NCBI GenBank assembly: GCA_020852965.1 | Contig: JADYZV010000023.1 | Coordinates: forward strand, 1 to 64,000 | Direction of reading: 5' to 3' | Length of the DNA: 64,000 nt | Source of the DNA: Pirellulaceae bacterium | GTDB lineage: Bacteria; Planctomycetota; Planctomycetia; Pirellulales; Pirellulaceae | In this document: positions 35,403 to 45,267 of the stretch, piece after piece | Position numbering within the stretch: the stretch's first letter is position 1 | Layout: each line of letters starts with the position of its first letter | Notes under the pieces: model-generated | What the model was told of the DNA's origin: nothing | The model's input: only the letters and a program-made list of their open reading frames with translations | Databases searched by the model: none | Translations under genes and position numbers: made by a program

Positions 35403-36092
35403 ATGGTAACATCCAATACGAATGCGTCCTCATCGAGCGACACGGCCGGTGTGCAACAACTGATCGACCGTTTGAAATCGGAAGGTGTTCAGGAAGGTAA
35501 ACAGCAAGCCGATGCGTTGTTGCTGGCGGCCAAGAAGGAAGCCGCCGCAATCCTGGATGCAGCAAGGGTCGAAGCCGATGCGATCTTACGTGATGCAGGA
35601 CGAGAAGCCGAGCGCACCGAGGCGAATGGCACACGAGCCTTGACGCTGGCGGCCCGCGATACGAGTTTACAACTCAAGGAGCAACTCGAACGCGAGTTTC
35701 GCGGCTGGATTGGTGGATTGGTCCAGCAACAACTCGATGCACCGGATTTCTTAGCCAAGATCATTCGTGAAATGGCGGGACAGTGCAACGATGCTATTGG
35801 CGAAGCTACCGACAACATCAAATTGTTAATCGCAGAAACAGGATCGCAAAACGACAAAGCGGCCCACGAATTTGAGAAGTTTGTCGCGAGCCAAGCGGCG
35901 GCGATGTTTGAACAAGGCGTTTCGGTGCAACTCGATCCATCGGTCCAGCACGGCTTCCGAATGCGATTGGGGGGGAACAACGTTGAGATCGACATGACCG
36001 ACGAAGGGGTGTCGGCTGCGTTGATGCGGTTCTTGGCTCCGAAATTTCGTAAACTGATCGGATCGTCGCTCCGTGAAGGTACCAACGAGTAG
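35403..36092 (+). CDS. atpE: V-type ATPase subunit E
   Basis: A 229-aa peripheral-stalk subunit. The N-terminal ~110 residues form the usual long Ala/Glu/Lys-rich helix (GKQQADALLLAAKKEAAAIL), and the rest is the globular cap ending in LAPKFRKLIGSSLREG. GGGAGGTG lies about 10 nt before the ATG at 35403; a GTG start 12 nt upstream would overlap the K stop. In most bacterial V-ATPase operons E opens the operon; here it is fifth. Confidence 0.85.
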   Translation: MVTSNTNASSSSDTAGVQQLIDRLKSEGVQEGKQQADALLLAAKKEAAAILDAARVEADAILRDAGREAERTEANGTRALTLAARDTSLQLKEQLEREFRGWIGGLVQQQLDAPDFLAKIIREMAGQCNDAIGEATDNIKLLIAETGSQNDKAAHEFEKFVASQAAAMFEQGVSVQLDPSVQHGFRMRLGGNNVEIDMTDEGVSAALMRFLAPKFRKLIGSSLREGTNE

Positions 36093-36099
36093 ATTCGCC

Positions 36100-36759
36100 A
36101 TGACGATGTACTACACCCTGGTCGCGTCTTTGCCGGCGCTACCCCGATCGTTTGATGCTGGACCGAGCCCGATCACTGCGTCAACGCTGCATCACCGTCT
36201 GTCGATCTTGACCGATGACGACCGACGCATCGTCGGCCAACTTTCGCATTTTTTCCGGTGGGATCGACAACCGATCGGGCGCACGGATGCCGAGGTGATC
36301 GCGATGCACCGGCGACTCAACCATGAGATCGGCAATCCGTTGGTTCGGCGATTGATCGAGCATCGCTTTGAAATGCGAACCCTGGTCGCTGCGGTGCGCT
36401 GTCAACGAGAGGGAAAATCGCTTCCGGAGTTGCCCGAATTACCGGTCTCCGACTTGATCCGTCGACATTGGAACCAGCCTGGATTTAGGATGAGTTCGCG
36501 TTATCAATGGCTCGTTAGGTTCTGCCATGCACTCGATGAGAACCGAGCTCAACAAGCTCAACGCCATCTTTTTGATGAACTCTGGAGCCTCTGGAGCCGG
36601 CTGGATCAGCAATACCATTTCACATTCGAGTCGATCATTTTGTACGTGGCCCGCTGGGAAATCCTACAACGCTGGGCCAGCCAGAATACGGAACTAGGCG
36701 AACAGCGCTTCGATGCATTGGTCGATAGAATCTTGGGTGAAGCATGTTTGGAAATTTGA
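36100..36759 (+). CDS. V-ATPase-associated DUF2764 protein (subunit C-like)
   Basis: A 220-aa helical protein of the DUF2764 family, found between E and A in V-ATPase operons of Bacteroidetes, Chlamydiae and Planctomycetes and thought to take the place of subunit C. Marks are MYYTLVASLPALP at the start and QQYHFTFESIILYVARWEIL-RW near the C-terminus. Starts 7 nt after the E stop at ATG 36100, a better match to family starts than the overlapping GTG. Confidence 0.8.
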   Translation: MTMYYTLVASLPALPRSFDAGPSPITASTLHHRLSILTDDDRRIVGQLSHFFRWDRQPIGRTDAEVIAMHRRLNHEIGNPLVRRLIEHRFEMRTLVAAVRCQREGKSLPELPELPVSDLIRRHWNQPGFRMSSRYQWLVRFCHALDENRAQQAQRHLFDELWSLWSRLDQQYHFTFESIILYVARWEILQRWASQNTELGEQRFDALVDRILGEACLEI

Positions 36760-36895
36760 CCCAGAGATGCGAGAGTAGGAGTGACGCAATGAAAGCATGC
36801 GCACCGTCTCACTGTCTCAGCGTTTGATTTCAGCTCTGTGTCTCCCCGCCTCTGTGTCAAATTCTTTACTCACCTCACTGCAAAAAAGCACAACC

Positions 36896-38680
36896 ATGAC
36901 GGCTACTCAAAATCAGAACGGCACCACGACCGCCAAGGTCCTGGGCGTCAACGGAAATATCGTTCGCATCGAACTAGCCGGTCAGCGAATCATGAAGAAC
37001 GAGGTCGCCTACGTTTGCGTCGGTGATGAGCGACTCAAAGCCGAAGTGCTTCGCATCAACGGCAACGAAGCCGACTTGCAAGTCTTCGAGGAGACGGATG
37101 GCATTCGCTATGGCGACAGGGTCGAACTGTCCGGTCAATTATTGTCCGTTTCGCTCGGCCCCGGTTTGCTTGGAACGATCTACGACGGACTGCAAAACCC
37201 GCTTCGAAAACTTGCCGACTTGGACGGATTCTTTCTCAAACGCGGCCGAGAGATCGACGCGCTCGATCCGTCCGAGTCATGGGATTTTACGCCAGCGGTT
37301 CGAGTCGGTGAGCGAGTCGTTGCTGGGCAGACTCTCGGCACGGTCCCCGAAATGAACATCAAGCACAAAATCATGGTTCCCTTCGACGCGACCGCAACTC
37401 TAACCGTTCAGAGTATTGCCGAGGGTCGCCTCCGAACCGATGCCACCGTCGCGACTTTGGTGGACGGCAAGGGCCGCACTGTGGATGTTCCGGTGATGCA
37501 GACGTGGCCTGTGCGGCAACCCGTTTCGGCGTGGATGCAACAACAACGTTTAGTCGATCGAGAATTTCCATCGCAACCCTTGATCACGACCACACGGATC
37601 GTCGACACGTTCTTTCCCATTGCCCGCGGCGGTACCGCTTGCATCCCTGGTCCATTCGGAGCGGGCAAGACCGTGCTGCAAGGATTGATCGCCAGGTACT
37701 GCGCTGTCGATGTGGTGATCGTGGTTGCGTGTGGTGAACGGGCGGGCGAAGTCGTCGAGACGATTCACGATTTCGCCGAGATGGCAGACCCGCGCACGGG
37801 AGGCAAGTTGATGGATCGCACGATCATCATTTGCAACACGTCGTCGATGCCCGTCGCAGCTCGCGAAGCGTCGATCTACACCGGCATCACGCTGGGAGAG
37901 TATTATCGGCAAATGGGTTTGGATGTGTTGTTGTTGGCCGATTCAACTTCGCGATGGGCACAAGCGATGCGGGAAACGAGCGGCAGATTGGAAGAGATAC
38001 CGGGCGAAGAAGCTTTCCCCGCATATCTGGACAGCGCCATCAAGCAGCTCTACGAACGGGCGGGTGTACTGCGTTTACACGATGGCGAGACGGGGAGTTT
38101 GACCTTGATCGGATCGGTTTCGCCGGCTGGCGGCAACTTTGAAGAGCCCGTGACACAGTCGACGCTCGGTACTGTCAAGTGCTTCCTGGGTCTGTCGTAT
38201 GAACGAGCCTACAAACGTTTCTATCCCGCCATCGACCCGCTCATTTCGTGGTCGCGATACCGCGAACAACTCGAAACTTTCTTCAAAAACGAAATCGGTC
38301 CTCATTGGACTACCGGCGTTTCGGCCATGCATCAATTGCTGCGGGACGGTGAAAGCATTGCCCAAATGATGCAGGTCACGGGCGAGGAAGGCATTTCGGT
38401 CGAAGACTATGTCACGTATCAAAATGCGCTTTTCTTGGACATGGTGTACTTGCAACAGGACGCCTACGATTCGGTGGATGTGTCGGTACCGATGGCACGT
38501 CAAGTCGAGATGTTCGAGCTTTGTCAAAAGATGATTCGCCGCGAATACACTTTCGCCGACAAGGAACAAGTACGGGCATTCTACTTAAAGTTGACCGGCT
38601 TGTTCAAGAACCTCAATGCTTCTCCGTCGGGTTCGGAAGCCTACGATCGCTTTCGTCGCGAGATCGATGCGATGGTATAG
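36896..38680 (+). CDS. atpA: V-type ATPase catalytic subunit A
   Basis: A 594-aa catalytic subunit. The P-loop is GPFGAGKTV (Gly252, Lys258), followed by GERAGEVVETIHDFAEM, STSRWAQAMRETSGRLEEIP and SLTLIGSVSPAGGNFEEPVT, all standard. The N-terminal barrel and the long non-homologous insert (WDFTPAVRVGERVVAGQTLG) are present, so it is full length. I use ATG 36896; the longer frame adds 33 Ser-rich residues with no family match. It is separated from DUF2764 by 136 bp, the largest gap in the operon, so it could also have its own promoter. Confidence 0.95.
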   Translation: MTATQNQNGTTTAKVLGVNGNIVRIELAGQRIMKNEVAYVCVGDERLKAEVLRINGNEADLQVFEETDGIRYGDRVELSGQLLSVSLGPGLLGTIYDGLQNPLRKLADLDGFFLKRGREIDALDPSESWDFTPAVRVGERVVAGQTLGTVPEMNIKHKIMVPFDATATLTVQSIAEGRLRTDATVATLVDGKGRTVDVPVMQTWPVRQPVSAWMQQQRLVDREFPSQPLITTTRIVDTFFPIARGGTACIPGPFGAGKTVLQGLIARYCAVDVVIVVACGERAGEVVETIHDFAEMADPRTGGKLMDRTIIICNTSSMPVAAREASIYTGITLGEYYRQMGLDVLLLADSTSRWAQAMRETSGRLEEIPGEEAFPAYLDSAIKQLYERAGVLRLHDGETGSLTLIGSVSPAGGNFEEPVTQSTLGTVKCFLGLSYERAYKRFYPAIDPLISWSRYREQLETFFKNEIGPHWTTGVSAMHQLLRDGESIAQMMQVTGEEGISVEDYVTYQNALFLDMVYLQQDAYDSVDVSVPMARQVEMFELCQKMIRREYTFADKEQVRAFYLKLTGLFKNLNASPSGSEAYDRFRREIDAMV

Positions 38681-39152
38681 TCTAAACATGTTTGAATTCG
38701 CGATGTACCACATGCCCGAAGCGAACCTATGTGAACGCAGGTGCGGGGCGATCCCTCATCGCTGCCCATGCCGTAACTCGCGGTACTCGTTACGAGCCTA
38801 CAAGTGCAAGTTCGCAATGGACACACGCCACTTAGAGTTTTGACAAGCTGTTTCGACCTACTGGTGAACGTTGGGCAGGTGTGAGTGGCTCATTGAGCTA
38901 ATCTTACGATGCGGCCAGTCGGCCTACCAGTTTGAACGAAACGACGACGATGGGAACCGATTTCTAATTCACTTACAGGAAGGACTGGGGGCATAGAACT
39001 TTGATGGGCGGTACGACAGGGGTGAGTCAACTGGCAGGTCTAAAATTGAGGAAACAACAAAGGAGAGTAGGGAAGGATGGTTGCGTCCTACCACATTGAG
39101 ACGCTGCGCGCGCGATAGGATTGTCGAACGCGTGTTCTTACAAGACATTCGT
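38681..39152. other. 472-bp convergent intergenic region
   Basis: Between the end of the V-ATPase operon (plus) and the stop of PEP carboxylase (minus). Only short frames of no known family. It should hold the terminators of both, but I see no hairpin with a T-run that I would call. Confidence 0.4.
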
Positions 39153-41924
39153 TTATCCGCTGGTCCGCATGCCGGCAGCGATGCCGTTGATGGTTAGTCG
39201 AGTGAGGTGTCGAAACTCTTCGGTTTCCTGTTCAGTCAGACGTTGCTGACGACTGCGGCGCAACAGTTCTACTTGAGTCAAGTTCAGCGGGTCAATAAAT
39301 CGATTGCGTACACGAATGGACTCCTTCAGCCATGGCGTGCTGTCGAGCAGTTCAGTTCGCCCGGTCAATTGCAGTACCACATCACAAGCCAACTCAAACT
39401 CGTCGGCAATCATGTTTGCGATCGGCTTAAGTGCAGGCTGCTCGCAGGCCAGCTCGGAATAGTGGGACGCAATTTGCATGTCTGACTTGGCTAGCGCCAA
39501 TTCAGCATTGTCGACCAGTGCGCGAAAGAATGGCCAATCGCGGTACATGGATTTCAGCAGTGGACCGTGCTGTGGATCGTCCAGCAGTGGCTTCATCGCG
39601 GCTCCCATGCCATACCATGCAGGCAATAAGCAACGCGACTGAGTCCATGAGAATACCCAAGGGATCGCTCGCAAATCACTCAGGCCTCCACCAGGATTGC
39701 GTCGGGACGGACGCGATCCGATCGGCAATTGTTCGATGTCTGAGAGCGGCGTCGCGCAGCGGAAGAATTCCACAAACTGTGGCTGTTCCAACAACTTGCG
39801 ATAGTTCACCAATGAATCTGCGGAGATTCGGTCAGTCGTTGTCAGCCATTGCTTTGGTGGTGGTTGCGGTGGATTGCCGGCCGCAAGCAGAGCGGACCAG
39901 ATGACTTGTTCCAAATGGCGATGTGCTATGGCGGGGTCGTCATAGCGGTCAGCCAGTACTTCCCCCTGTTCGGTCAAACGCATGGAACCACGAAACGAGC
40001 CTGTGGGGAGCGACATGATACTCCGGGCTGCGGGGCCACCACCGCGTCCCAGCGAACCGCCGCGACCATGGAAGAACGTCAATTTGACATTGTACTGGGC
40101 AGCCACTTCAGCCAATCGTTTTTGAGCTTGGTACAGAGACCAACAGGCCGTCAAATAGCCGCCGTCCTTGGTGCTGTCGGAGTAGCCGAGCATGATGATC
40201 TGATGGTCGTCATGTTTCTGTAGATAGGCGCGATAAGCGGGAATATCCAGCATTCCAGCCAAAATCTCTGGGCCGCGCTTCAAATCGTCGATCGTCTCTA
40301 GCAGCGGAGCAATCGGTAGTCCGAGAGGGGCCAGCGAACTAGCTTCGGTGTCAGTAGCCGTCTGCTGCCAGAGCCACAATACTGTCAGAACATCACTGGG
40401 AGCCGCGGCCATGCTTATCACGTGAGCACCGAAGACCGAGTTGGTGAAGGCCTTCGTCAAATCGTGTAGCATACGAAACATAGCCAACGTTTCGTATTCG
40501 AATGAATCCGCTTCCCTGTTCTCGGCGATGAGCGACAGTTTGACGGCAAGCGTTTTTTCTAAGAACTGCACTCGTCCAGTTTCGTCCAGCGATTTCCAAT
40601 CTTCGCAATGTCCACCGCGTCTTAAGATCGAGTCCATGACATGGGTGTAGATCTTCGCATTCTGACGTACATCCAACCGGGCCAAATGAAAACCAAATGT
40701 CTCGATCTGCGTTAGCCATTGTCGAAGTCTAACCGCTCCATACTCTCCCGCTGGCGTCGTTAGTAGGGCATCAACGAGCAACCGGACATCTGTGGCCAGT
40801 TCATCTGCGACTCGGTAAGCACCCGAGATTGTGTTGCTTTCGCAGGGCTCAATACCAGATCGACTTAGTCGTACCTGTTGCGATCGTTCCAGACGCCATC
40901 GAATCGTCGCCAGCCAACGTCGACATAACTCACTAGGTGGCAACGATGGTATGCGGTCTTTCAATTCGGGATAGGTGGATTCGGCAAGTAGTATTGCGCT
41001 TTGCAGCGTGCCGTCCAAGGGAACATGCTGCGCGGACAAGCTCAATGCATTGAAGCAGGCATCACAAGTTTTCAAATGGAATTCGAGAGCCTCTCGACGC
41101 AGCCAGGCCACTGTTTCCCGAGTCACTGACTCGGTAACTCCAGGGTGTCCATCGCGATCACCGCCAATCCATGAACCGAAGGTGAGGCACGGGCGATTGA
41201 GCCTTACTGCATCGCCATAATTCTCGCTCATACCGCGACGCAACTCCTCGGTGAGCTGAGGGATCTCATCCCAAAGCACTGGTTTGATCGAAAGTCCGCG
41301 CGAAACTTCCTGCATCACCGTCGGTCGCCAGGGGCGAATGAAGTCGGTTTGCCATAGTTTTGCTAGCTCAGTACGGATCTCTTTCTCAGTACGATCTCGC
41401 AGCTCAGGCAGCGGATCGAGATCCAAGACGGCTAGAAGACCGCGTATGGCCGTCAGTTTGCTCCGCACGGAGCGACGTTTGGCTTCGGTCGGATGGGCCG
41501 TGAAGACAAGCTCGATATGCAATTGGTCGAGCAGTTCTTGCATTTCAGAAGCGGTCTTTCCAGAATTATGTAGTTGCTTGATTGCATCGCGAATCGATTC
41601 GTTGCAAGGCCGCGGATAGACACCGCGAGCACGCTCACCGAGCACTCGCACTCGACGGCGGTCCTCGACCAAATTCAGTAAATCCAAGAAGACCGTGAAG
41701 ACCCGCGTCGTGACCAATAGTTGCTCATTGCGAAGATTGGCAATCCGCTCGGTCATGTGTCGATCGGCATTTTCGACACCTGTTCGCCGATCCCATGCCA
41801 ACTTACGCAAATCCTCGATCACGTTGAACGCTTCCACTCCTTCCAGCTCGCGAATCGTATCGCCTAAGATTGCTCCCAAGAAGCGAATCTCCTTGCGAAG
41901 CTCAGGATTCTTGATGTGTTCCAC
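39153..41924 (-). CDS. ppc: phosphoenolpyruvate carboxylase
   Basis: A 923-aa enzyme fixing bicarbonate onto PEP to give oxaloacetate. The catalytic His144 is in ELVFTAHPTEAKRRS; other conserved segments are TFGSWIGGDRDGHPGVT, the HLARLDVRQNA strand, GYSDSTKDGGYLTACWSLY, FFHGRGGSLGRGGGPA and TVNGIAAGM-like end INGIAAGMRTSG (QNTG in many homologues). Length matches the bacterial enzyme. Replenishes the TCA cycle and, with PEP synthase and phosphoketolase in this region, controls the PEP node. Apparently a single-gene unit, with a short membrane-protein gene just upstream. Confidence 0.95.
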   Translation of the reverse strand: MEHIKNPELRKEIRFLGAILGDTIRELEGVEAFNVIEDLRKLAWDRRTGVENADRHMTERIANLRNEQLLVTTRVFTVFLDLLNLVEDRRRVRVLGERARGVYPRPCNESIRDAIKQLHNSGKTASEMQELLDQLHIELVFTAHPTEAKRRSVRSKLTAIRGLLAVLDLDPLPELRDRTEKEIRTELAKLWQTDFIRPWRPTVMQEVSRGLSIKPVLWDEIPQLTEELRRGMSENYGDAVRLNRPCLTFGSWIGGDRDGHPGVTESVTRETVAWLRREALEFHLKTCDACFNALSLSAQHVPLDGTLQSAILLAESTYPELKDRIPSLPPSELCRRWLATIRWRLERSQQVRLSRSGIEPCESNTISGAYRVADELATDVRLLVDALLTTPAGEYGAVRLRQWLTQIETFGFHLARLDVRQNAKIYTHVMDSILRRGGHCEDWKSLDETGRVQFLEKTLAVKLSLIAENREADSFEYETLAMFRMLHDLTKAFTNSVFGAHVISMAAAPSDVLTVLWLWQQTATDTEASSLAPLGLPIAPLLETIDDLKRGPEILAGMLDIPAYRAYLQKHDDHQIIMLGYSDSTKDGGYLTACWSLYQAQKRLAEVAAQYNVKLTFFHGRGGSLGRGGGPAARSIMSLPTGSFRGSMRLTEQGEVLADRYDDPAIAHRHLEQVIWSALLAAGNPPQPPPKQWLTTTDRISADSLVNYRKLLEQPQFVEFFRCATPLSDIEQLPIGSRPSRRNPGGGLSDLRAIPWVFSWTQSRCLLPAWYGMGAAMKPLLDDPQHGPLLKSMYRDWPFFRALVDNAELALAKSDMQIASHYSELACEQPALKPIANMIADEFELACDVVLQLTGRTELLDSTPWLKESIRVRNRFIDPLNLTQVELLRRSRQQRLTEQETEEFRHLTRLTINGIAAGMRTSG

Positions 41925-41930
41925 TTTAGT

Positions 41931-41956
41931 CCTATTGGTTAAGCCTATTGGTTAAA
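41931..41956. repeat. 13-bp tandem duplication
   Basis: cctattggttaag at 41931-41943 is followed directly by cctattggttaaa. It lies just upstream of ppc, overlapping the 3' end of the small membrane-protein gene, and could affect ppc initiation; more likely a slippage event. Confidence 0.6.
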
Positions 41957-42125
41957 TAAGGGTGAAGCTTATGCTGATGGCGCCGGCAAACTGCAGGCCT
42001 GCGAGCAAGACAACAAATTGCCGAAAAGCCTTTGCATGCGAATTGACCCAGGCATTGGGAAGCAATATCAAGGCGATCAGAATCGCAGCGGGAAGAATCA
42101 AAAAAAGACAGTACGCATCGCTCAT
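41952..42125 (-). CDS. 57-aa two-helix membrane protein
   Basis: Starts at ATG 42125 with GGAG 8 nt upstream. Two helices: CLFLILPAAILIALILLP and FVVLLAGLQFAGAISISFTL, linked by NAWVNSHAKAFRQ. The pattern is like the first two helices of NuoL/DabB-type proton-channel subunits, in which case this would be a truncated N-terminus; it may equally be a genuine small protein. It ends ~27 bp before ppc on the same strand. Confidence 0.5.
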   Translation of the reverse strand: MSDAYCLFLILPAAILIALILLPNAWVNSHAKAFRQFVVLLAGLQFAGAISISFTLI

Positions 42126-42370
42126 GAAATGAACTCCTATTGGCGGTTTTGAATGCACGAATTATGATACGCGACATACAATGCGTCAATAGGTTGTCGT
42201 CATTTAATCTGCTTGCACATGAGGATTTTAGGGATCGGATCGAAGAAACCGAGCAAATTCGCCTACCTTTCAAGTGAAATGAAGTTCGTGAATTTACTTT
42301 CGCGACTTACATGGTATAGTTTAAACCGAACCTCGGACTGTATGTTAAGGCCCTCCTCGGGCCTGAGAGC

Positions 42371-42653
42371 CCGACCCTCCCGCTGGGCGCTCGTTGTACC
42401 ACACATCTCTTTGGGGACCCCTGTGAGCTTGCCTCACAGGTGAATGAGTTTTGGATATAGATCGAGGCCCTCCCCAATACCTCCAGTTTTCCACCCGCTT
42501 GCCACTTGAGGTGGCGAGCGGGTGGAAAACTGGTATGGCTGGGGTGTTTTGGTCGTGATCTATTGATAAAACTTGGCTCACGCCAGACAAGCTGGCATGG
42601 GGCCGATGCAAAATTGAGATGTGTGGTACAACGAGCGCTGGGCGGGAGGGTGG
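42371..42653. repeat. 283-bp inverted-repeat element with nested hairpins
   Basis: Outer arms 42371-42409 and 42616-42653 are inverted copies, with a perfect 23-bp core at 42387-42409 and 42616-42638 (ends in ccacacatctc / gagatgtgtgg). Inside are a 23-bp stem with a 5-base loop (42483-42505 with 42511-42533; one G-T pair) and an 8-bp stem (42420-42427 with 42433-42440). No frame of interest. The structure suggests a MITE-like mobile element or a strongly folded RNA. It sits upstream of the winged-helix gene and together with the flanks fills the 42126-42723 gap. Confidence 0.75.
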
Positions 42654-42723
42654 AGTAGCTCCCTTAAGCCAGTCATGAACAGTCCGGGGTAACCATGCTT
42701 CCATTCCAGAAGGCGACGCAAAA

Positions 42724-43059
42724 ATGGTTAAGTCAGCCGCACGGCCAGAAACGGCCCCGTCTGTTACTTCCGCACCAAATTCGGCAATGAACCGCTGGAC
42801 TTTTCTTTCCAACCACGCTCATGTTCTGATTGCGCTCAATGGGAATCCAGACTTGGTGCTTCGCGAGGTCGCGTTGCAAGTCGGCATCACTGAGCGAGGA
42901 GTGCAGCGTATAGTCCAAGACCTGGAAGATGGCGGATTCATACGACGCGAGAAAATAGGCCGCAAGAATCATTACCAAGTGCTCACCGAACAATCTCTTC
43001 GGCACCCCCTTGAAGCCCACCGCACAATAGGCGAACTGCTGAAGTTAATTAGCGGGTGA
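42724..43059 (+). CDS. winged helix-turn-helix regulator
   Basis: A 111-aa DNA-binding protein. The wHTH runs from about residue 24 to 90: [37 protein letters not shown] (recognition helix) and [19 protein letters not shown] (wing), similar to MarR/ArsR-type folds used in small regulators. No ligand domain. It lies 35 bp before the secretion-system operon on the same strand, so it probably regulates that operon or is part of it. No strong ribosome-binding site. Confidence 0.7.
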   Translation: MVKSAARPETAPSVTSAPNSAMNRWTFLSNHAHVLIALNGNPDLVLREVALQVGITERGVQRIVQDLEDGGFIRREKIGRKNHYQVLTEQSLRHPLEAHRTIGELLKLISG

Positions 43060-43094
43060 GCCACATGCACTTTAACAACTTGAGCTTGGGTTAA

Positions 43095-45203
43095 ATGAAC
43101 TCTACTGCCATAGACATTCCGCCTGCAAACGACGATACATTCTTAAAAGTCGTCAATCGGTTGAGCTACGGACTCGACATGCCGGTTGGGTATATTGCCC
43201 TCGGAGACACTGCACAAGAAGCTAGTGCGTCCGAGTCAGACCCGCTGCAAGCATTGAGTGAGCTGGCAAGACTTGCAGGTATCCTCATCAAAGAAGTAGA
43301 TCTTGATGGTGCTGATGAAGTTATTGCATTTGTGCATGAAGGTCATCCGGTGGTTTTATCCCTTGAAGATGGCACTTTTGTCGTGCTGGAAAAGCGCGCC
43401 GGTCGGCGGCTAGAGGCTAGTCAAATTGGTGAGCAGACATCGTCAATCGTCATGAGTCGCAGCCAACTCCGCAAGCTACTTTCCAGTACGACCTCTAGGC
43501 GAGTATTTGTCGCTAAGAAGCAGCTTGATTGCGAATCGCTTTCGGCGGTGCATGCCCATGGCGATGGACATCATCATGAACATCCAACTCCGATGAAACG
43601 CTTCCTTGGTCTACTGAGTCTAGATCGGCGCGATATTCAAACCGTATTTCTATTCGCCTTGGTCGCAGGGATACTCGCGTTGGCTACTCCATTGGCCATT
43701 GAATCTCTGGTGAACGTGGTCAGTTGGGGTACTTCCCTACAGCCATTGATCGTGCTTGGGCTGATGCTGCTTACGTGTTTAGGAATCGCCGGAGTTCTCA
43801 GGTTGCTACAAACGGTTGTTGTGGAAACGATCCAGCGCCGCCAGTTTGTGCGCATTGTTAGCGATTTGGCGCATCGCTTCCCACGCGCTAACCAAGCAGC
43901 ACTAAGAGGCGAATACCCGCGAGAACTTGCCAATCGAGTTTTCGATATCATGACAATTCAAAACGCGACTGCCGTTCTGTTGCTCGATGGCGTCACGATA
44001 GTTCTGACAACGGCGCTAGGTATGATCCTCCTCGCCTTTTATCACCCTTTCTTGTTGGGGTTCGATATCGTATTGTTACTGTCGATGATTTCCATCACTT
44101 GGATCCTGGGACGCGGCGGTGTTCGAACGGCCATCTCAGAATCGATTAGCAAGTACAGGGCAGTTCATTGGTTACAAGATGTATTGGCGTCTCCTTCGGC
44201 TTTCAAAATCAACGGTGGTGAAACGCTCGCAATCCAACTCGCTGACCGCCTCACCGCCGATTACGTTAACGCTCGCAGAACTCAGTTCCGTGTGGTCCTT
44301 CGTCAAGTTGCGTTCGCGATTACCCTTCAAGTCATTGCCTTGACGTCTGTATTGGCACTCGGTGGTTGGTTGGTGATCCAAGGCCAGCTGACACTGGGGC
44401 AACTTGTGGCCAGCGAATTGGTTGTCACCGTCGTCGTGGGAGCTTTTGCGAAGGCGGGAAAATCACTAGAAAAGTTCTATGATCTGATGGCTGGTATCGA
44501 CAAAGTAGGCCACTTGCTGGATATCCCAGCCGATCCTATCGTGGAATTGGGACGTCTGCCGGATGGCCCCGCCACACTACATTGGCCCGAGCTCAGTTTT
44601 GAATACCCTGCATTCGAATCCCGTGTGTCGGCTGCGACCATTGAGGCTGGTAGCCGCCTTGCAGTGGTCGGTGACGATGTGGAGGGAAGGTCCTTGCTCG
44701 CCAAGTCGCTGGCAGGCCTTGTGAAACCAACTCATGGAGTGCCGGAGATTGCAGGAATTGATGCAAGTCGCGCCGTTGGGGCCGGAAATGGCACGTGGGT
44801 CGCATATGCCGCCGAGGCAGAAGTCTTCAGCGCTACGCTGCGAGATAATATTGATCTCGGTCGAAAATCAGTCAGGCACGATCGAGTACGGGAGGTGCTG
44901 GCCCAGGTGGGGCTCGCGGAAACCGTTCTGCGACTTTCCGACGGTATGGATACGAAGCTGCAGTCCAATGGCTATCCGCTCGGTAGGGTTCAGAGCGGTC
45001 AGCTCATGCTGGCCAGAGCCATGGCGGCTCGGCCCAAGCTGCTGATCATCGATGGACTTCTAGACCCAATGAATGCCGCTGATCGAGCGACTATTTGGCA
45101 GACGCTCGCAGCGCCAGATGCGACATGGACCCTGGTGGTCGTGACTAATCGCAACGATATCGCCGAGCTGTGCAATACTCAGATAGCGGTACGCAAAGGC
45201 TAA
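43095..45203 (+). CDS. type-1-secretion ABC protein with degenerate ATPase site
   Basis: A 702-aa bacteriocin/RTX-type ABC exporter: N-terminal C39-like domain (~1-150) without the catalytic cysteine, a His-rich linker (VHAHGDGHHHEHP), six membrane helices (~185-440) and a nucleotide-binding domain. That domain has lost key residues: the Walker A is GDDVEGRS (526-533; the invariant Lys is Arg532), the signature is VQSGQ, Walker B ends IIDG with Gly654 in place of the catalytic Glu, and the switch His is Asn (VVTNRND). It is unlikely to hydrolyse ATP by itself. Followed by HlyD and TolC genes. Confidence 0.85.
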   Translation: MNSTAIDIPPANDDTFLKVVNRLSYGLDMPVGYIALGDTAQEASASESDPLQALSELARLAGILIKEVDLDGADEVIAFVHEGHPVVLSLEDGTFVVLEKRAGRRLEASQIGEQTSSIVMSRSQLRKLLSSTTSRRVFVAKKQLDCESLSAVHAHGDGHHHEHPTPMKRFLGLLSLDRRDIQTVFLFALVAGILALATPLAIESLVNVVSWGTSLQPLIVLGLMLLTCLGIAGVLRLLQTVVVETIQRRQFVRIVSDLAHRFPRANQAALRGEYPRELANRVFDIMTIQNATAVLLLDGVTIVLTTALGMILLAFYHPFLLGFDIVLLLSMISITWILGRGGVRTAISESISKYRAVHWLQDVLASPSAFKINGGETLAIQLADRLTADYVNARRTQFRVVLRQVAFAITLQVIALTSVLALGGWLVIQGQLTLGQLVASELVVTVVVGAFAKAGKSLEKFYDLMAGIDKVGHLLDIPADPIVELGRLPDGPATLHWPELSFEYPAFESRVSAATIEAGSRLAVVGDDVEGRSLLAKSLAGLVKPTHGVPEIAGIDASRAVGAGNGTWVAYAAEAEVFSATLRDNIDLGRKSVRHDRVREVLAQVGLAETVLRLSDGMDTKLQSNGYPLGRVQSGQLMLARAMAARPKLLIIDGLLDPMNAADRATIWQTLAAPDATWTLVVVTNRNDIAELCNTQIAVRKG

Positions 45204-45267
45204 CGTCGAAATGGTTTCGACTATTCTGCTAAAACCTAAATCACACTATTGGGAATAGGCTTCGCGC

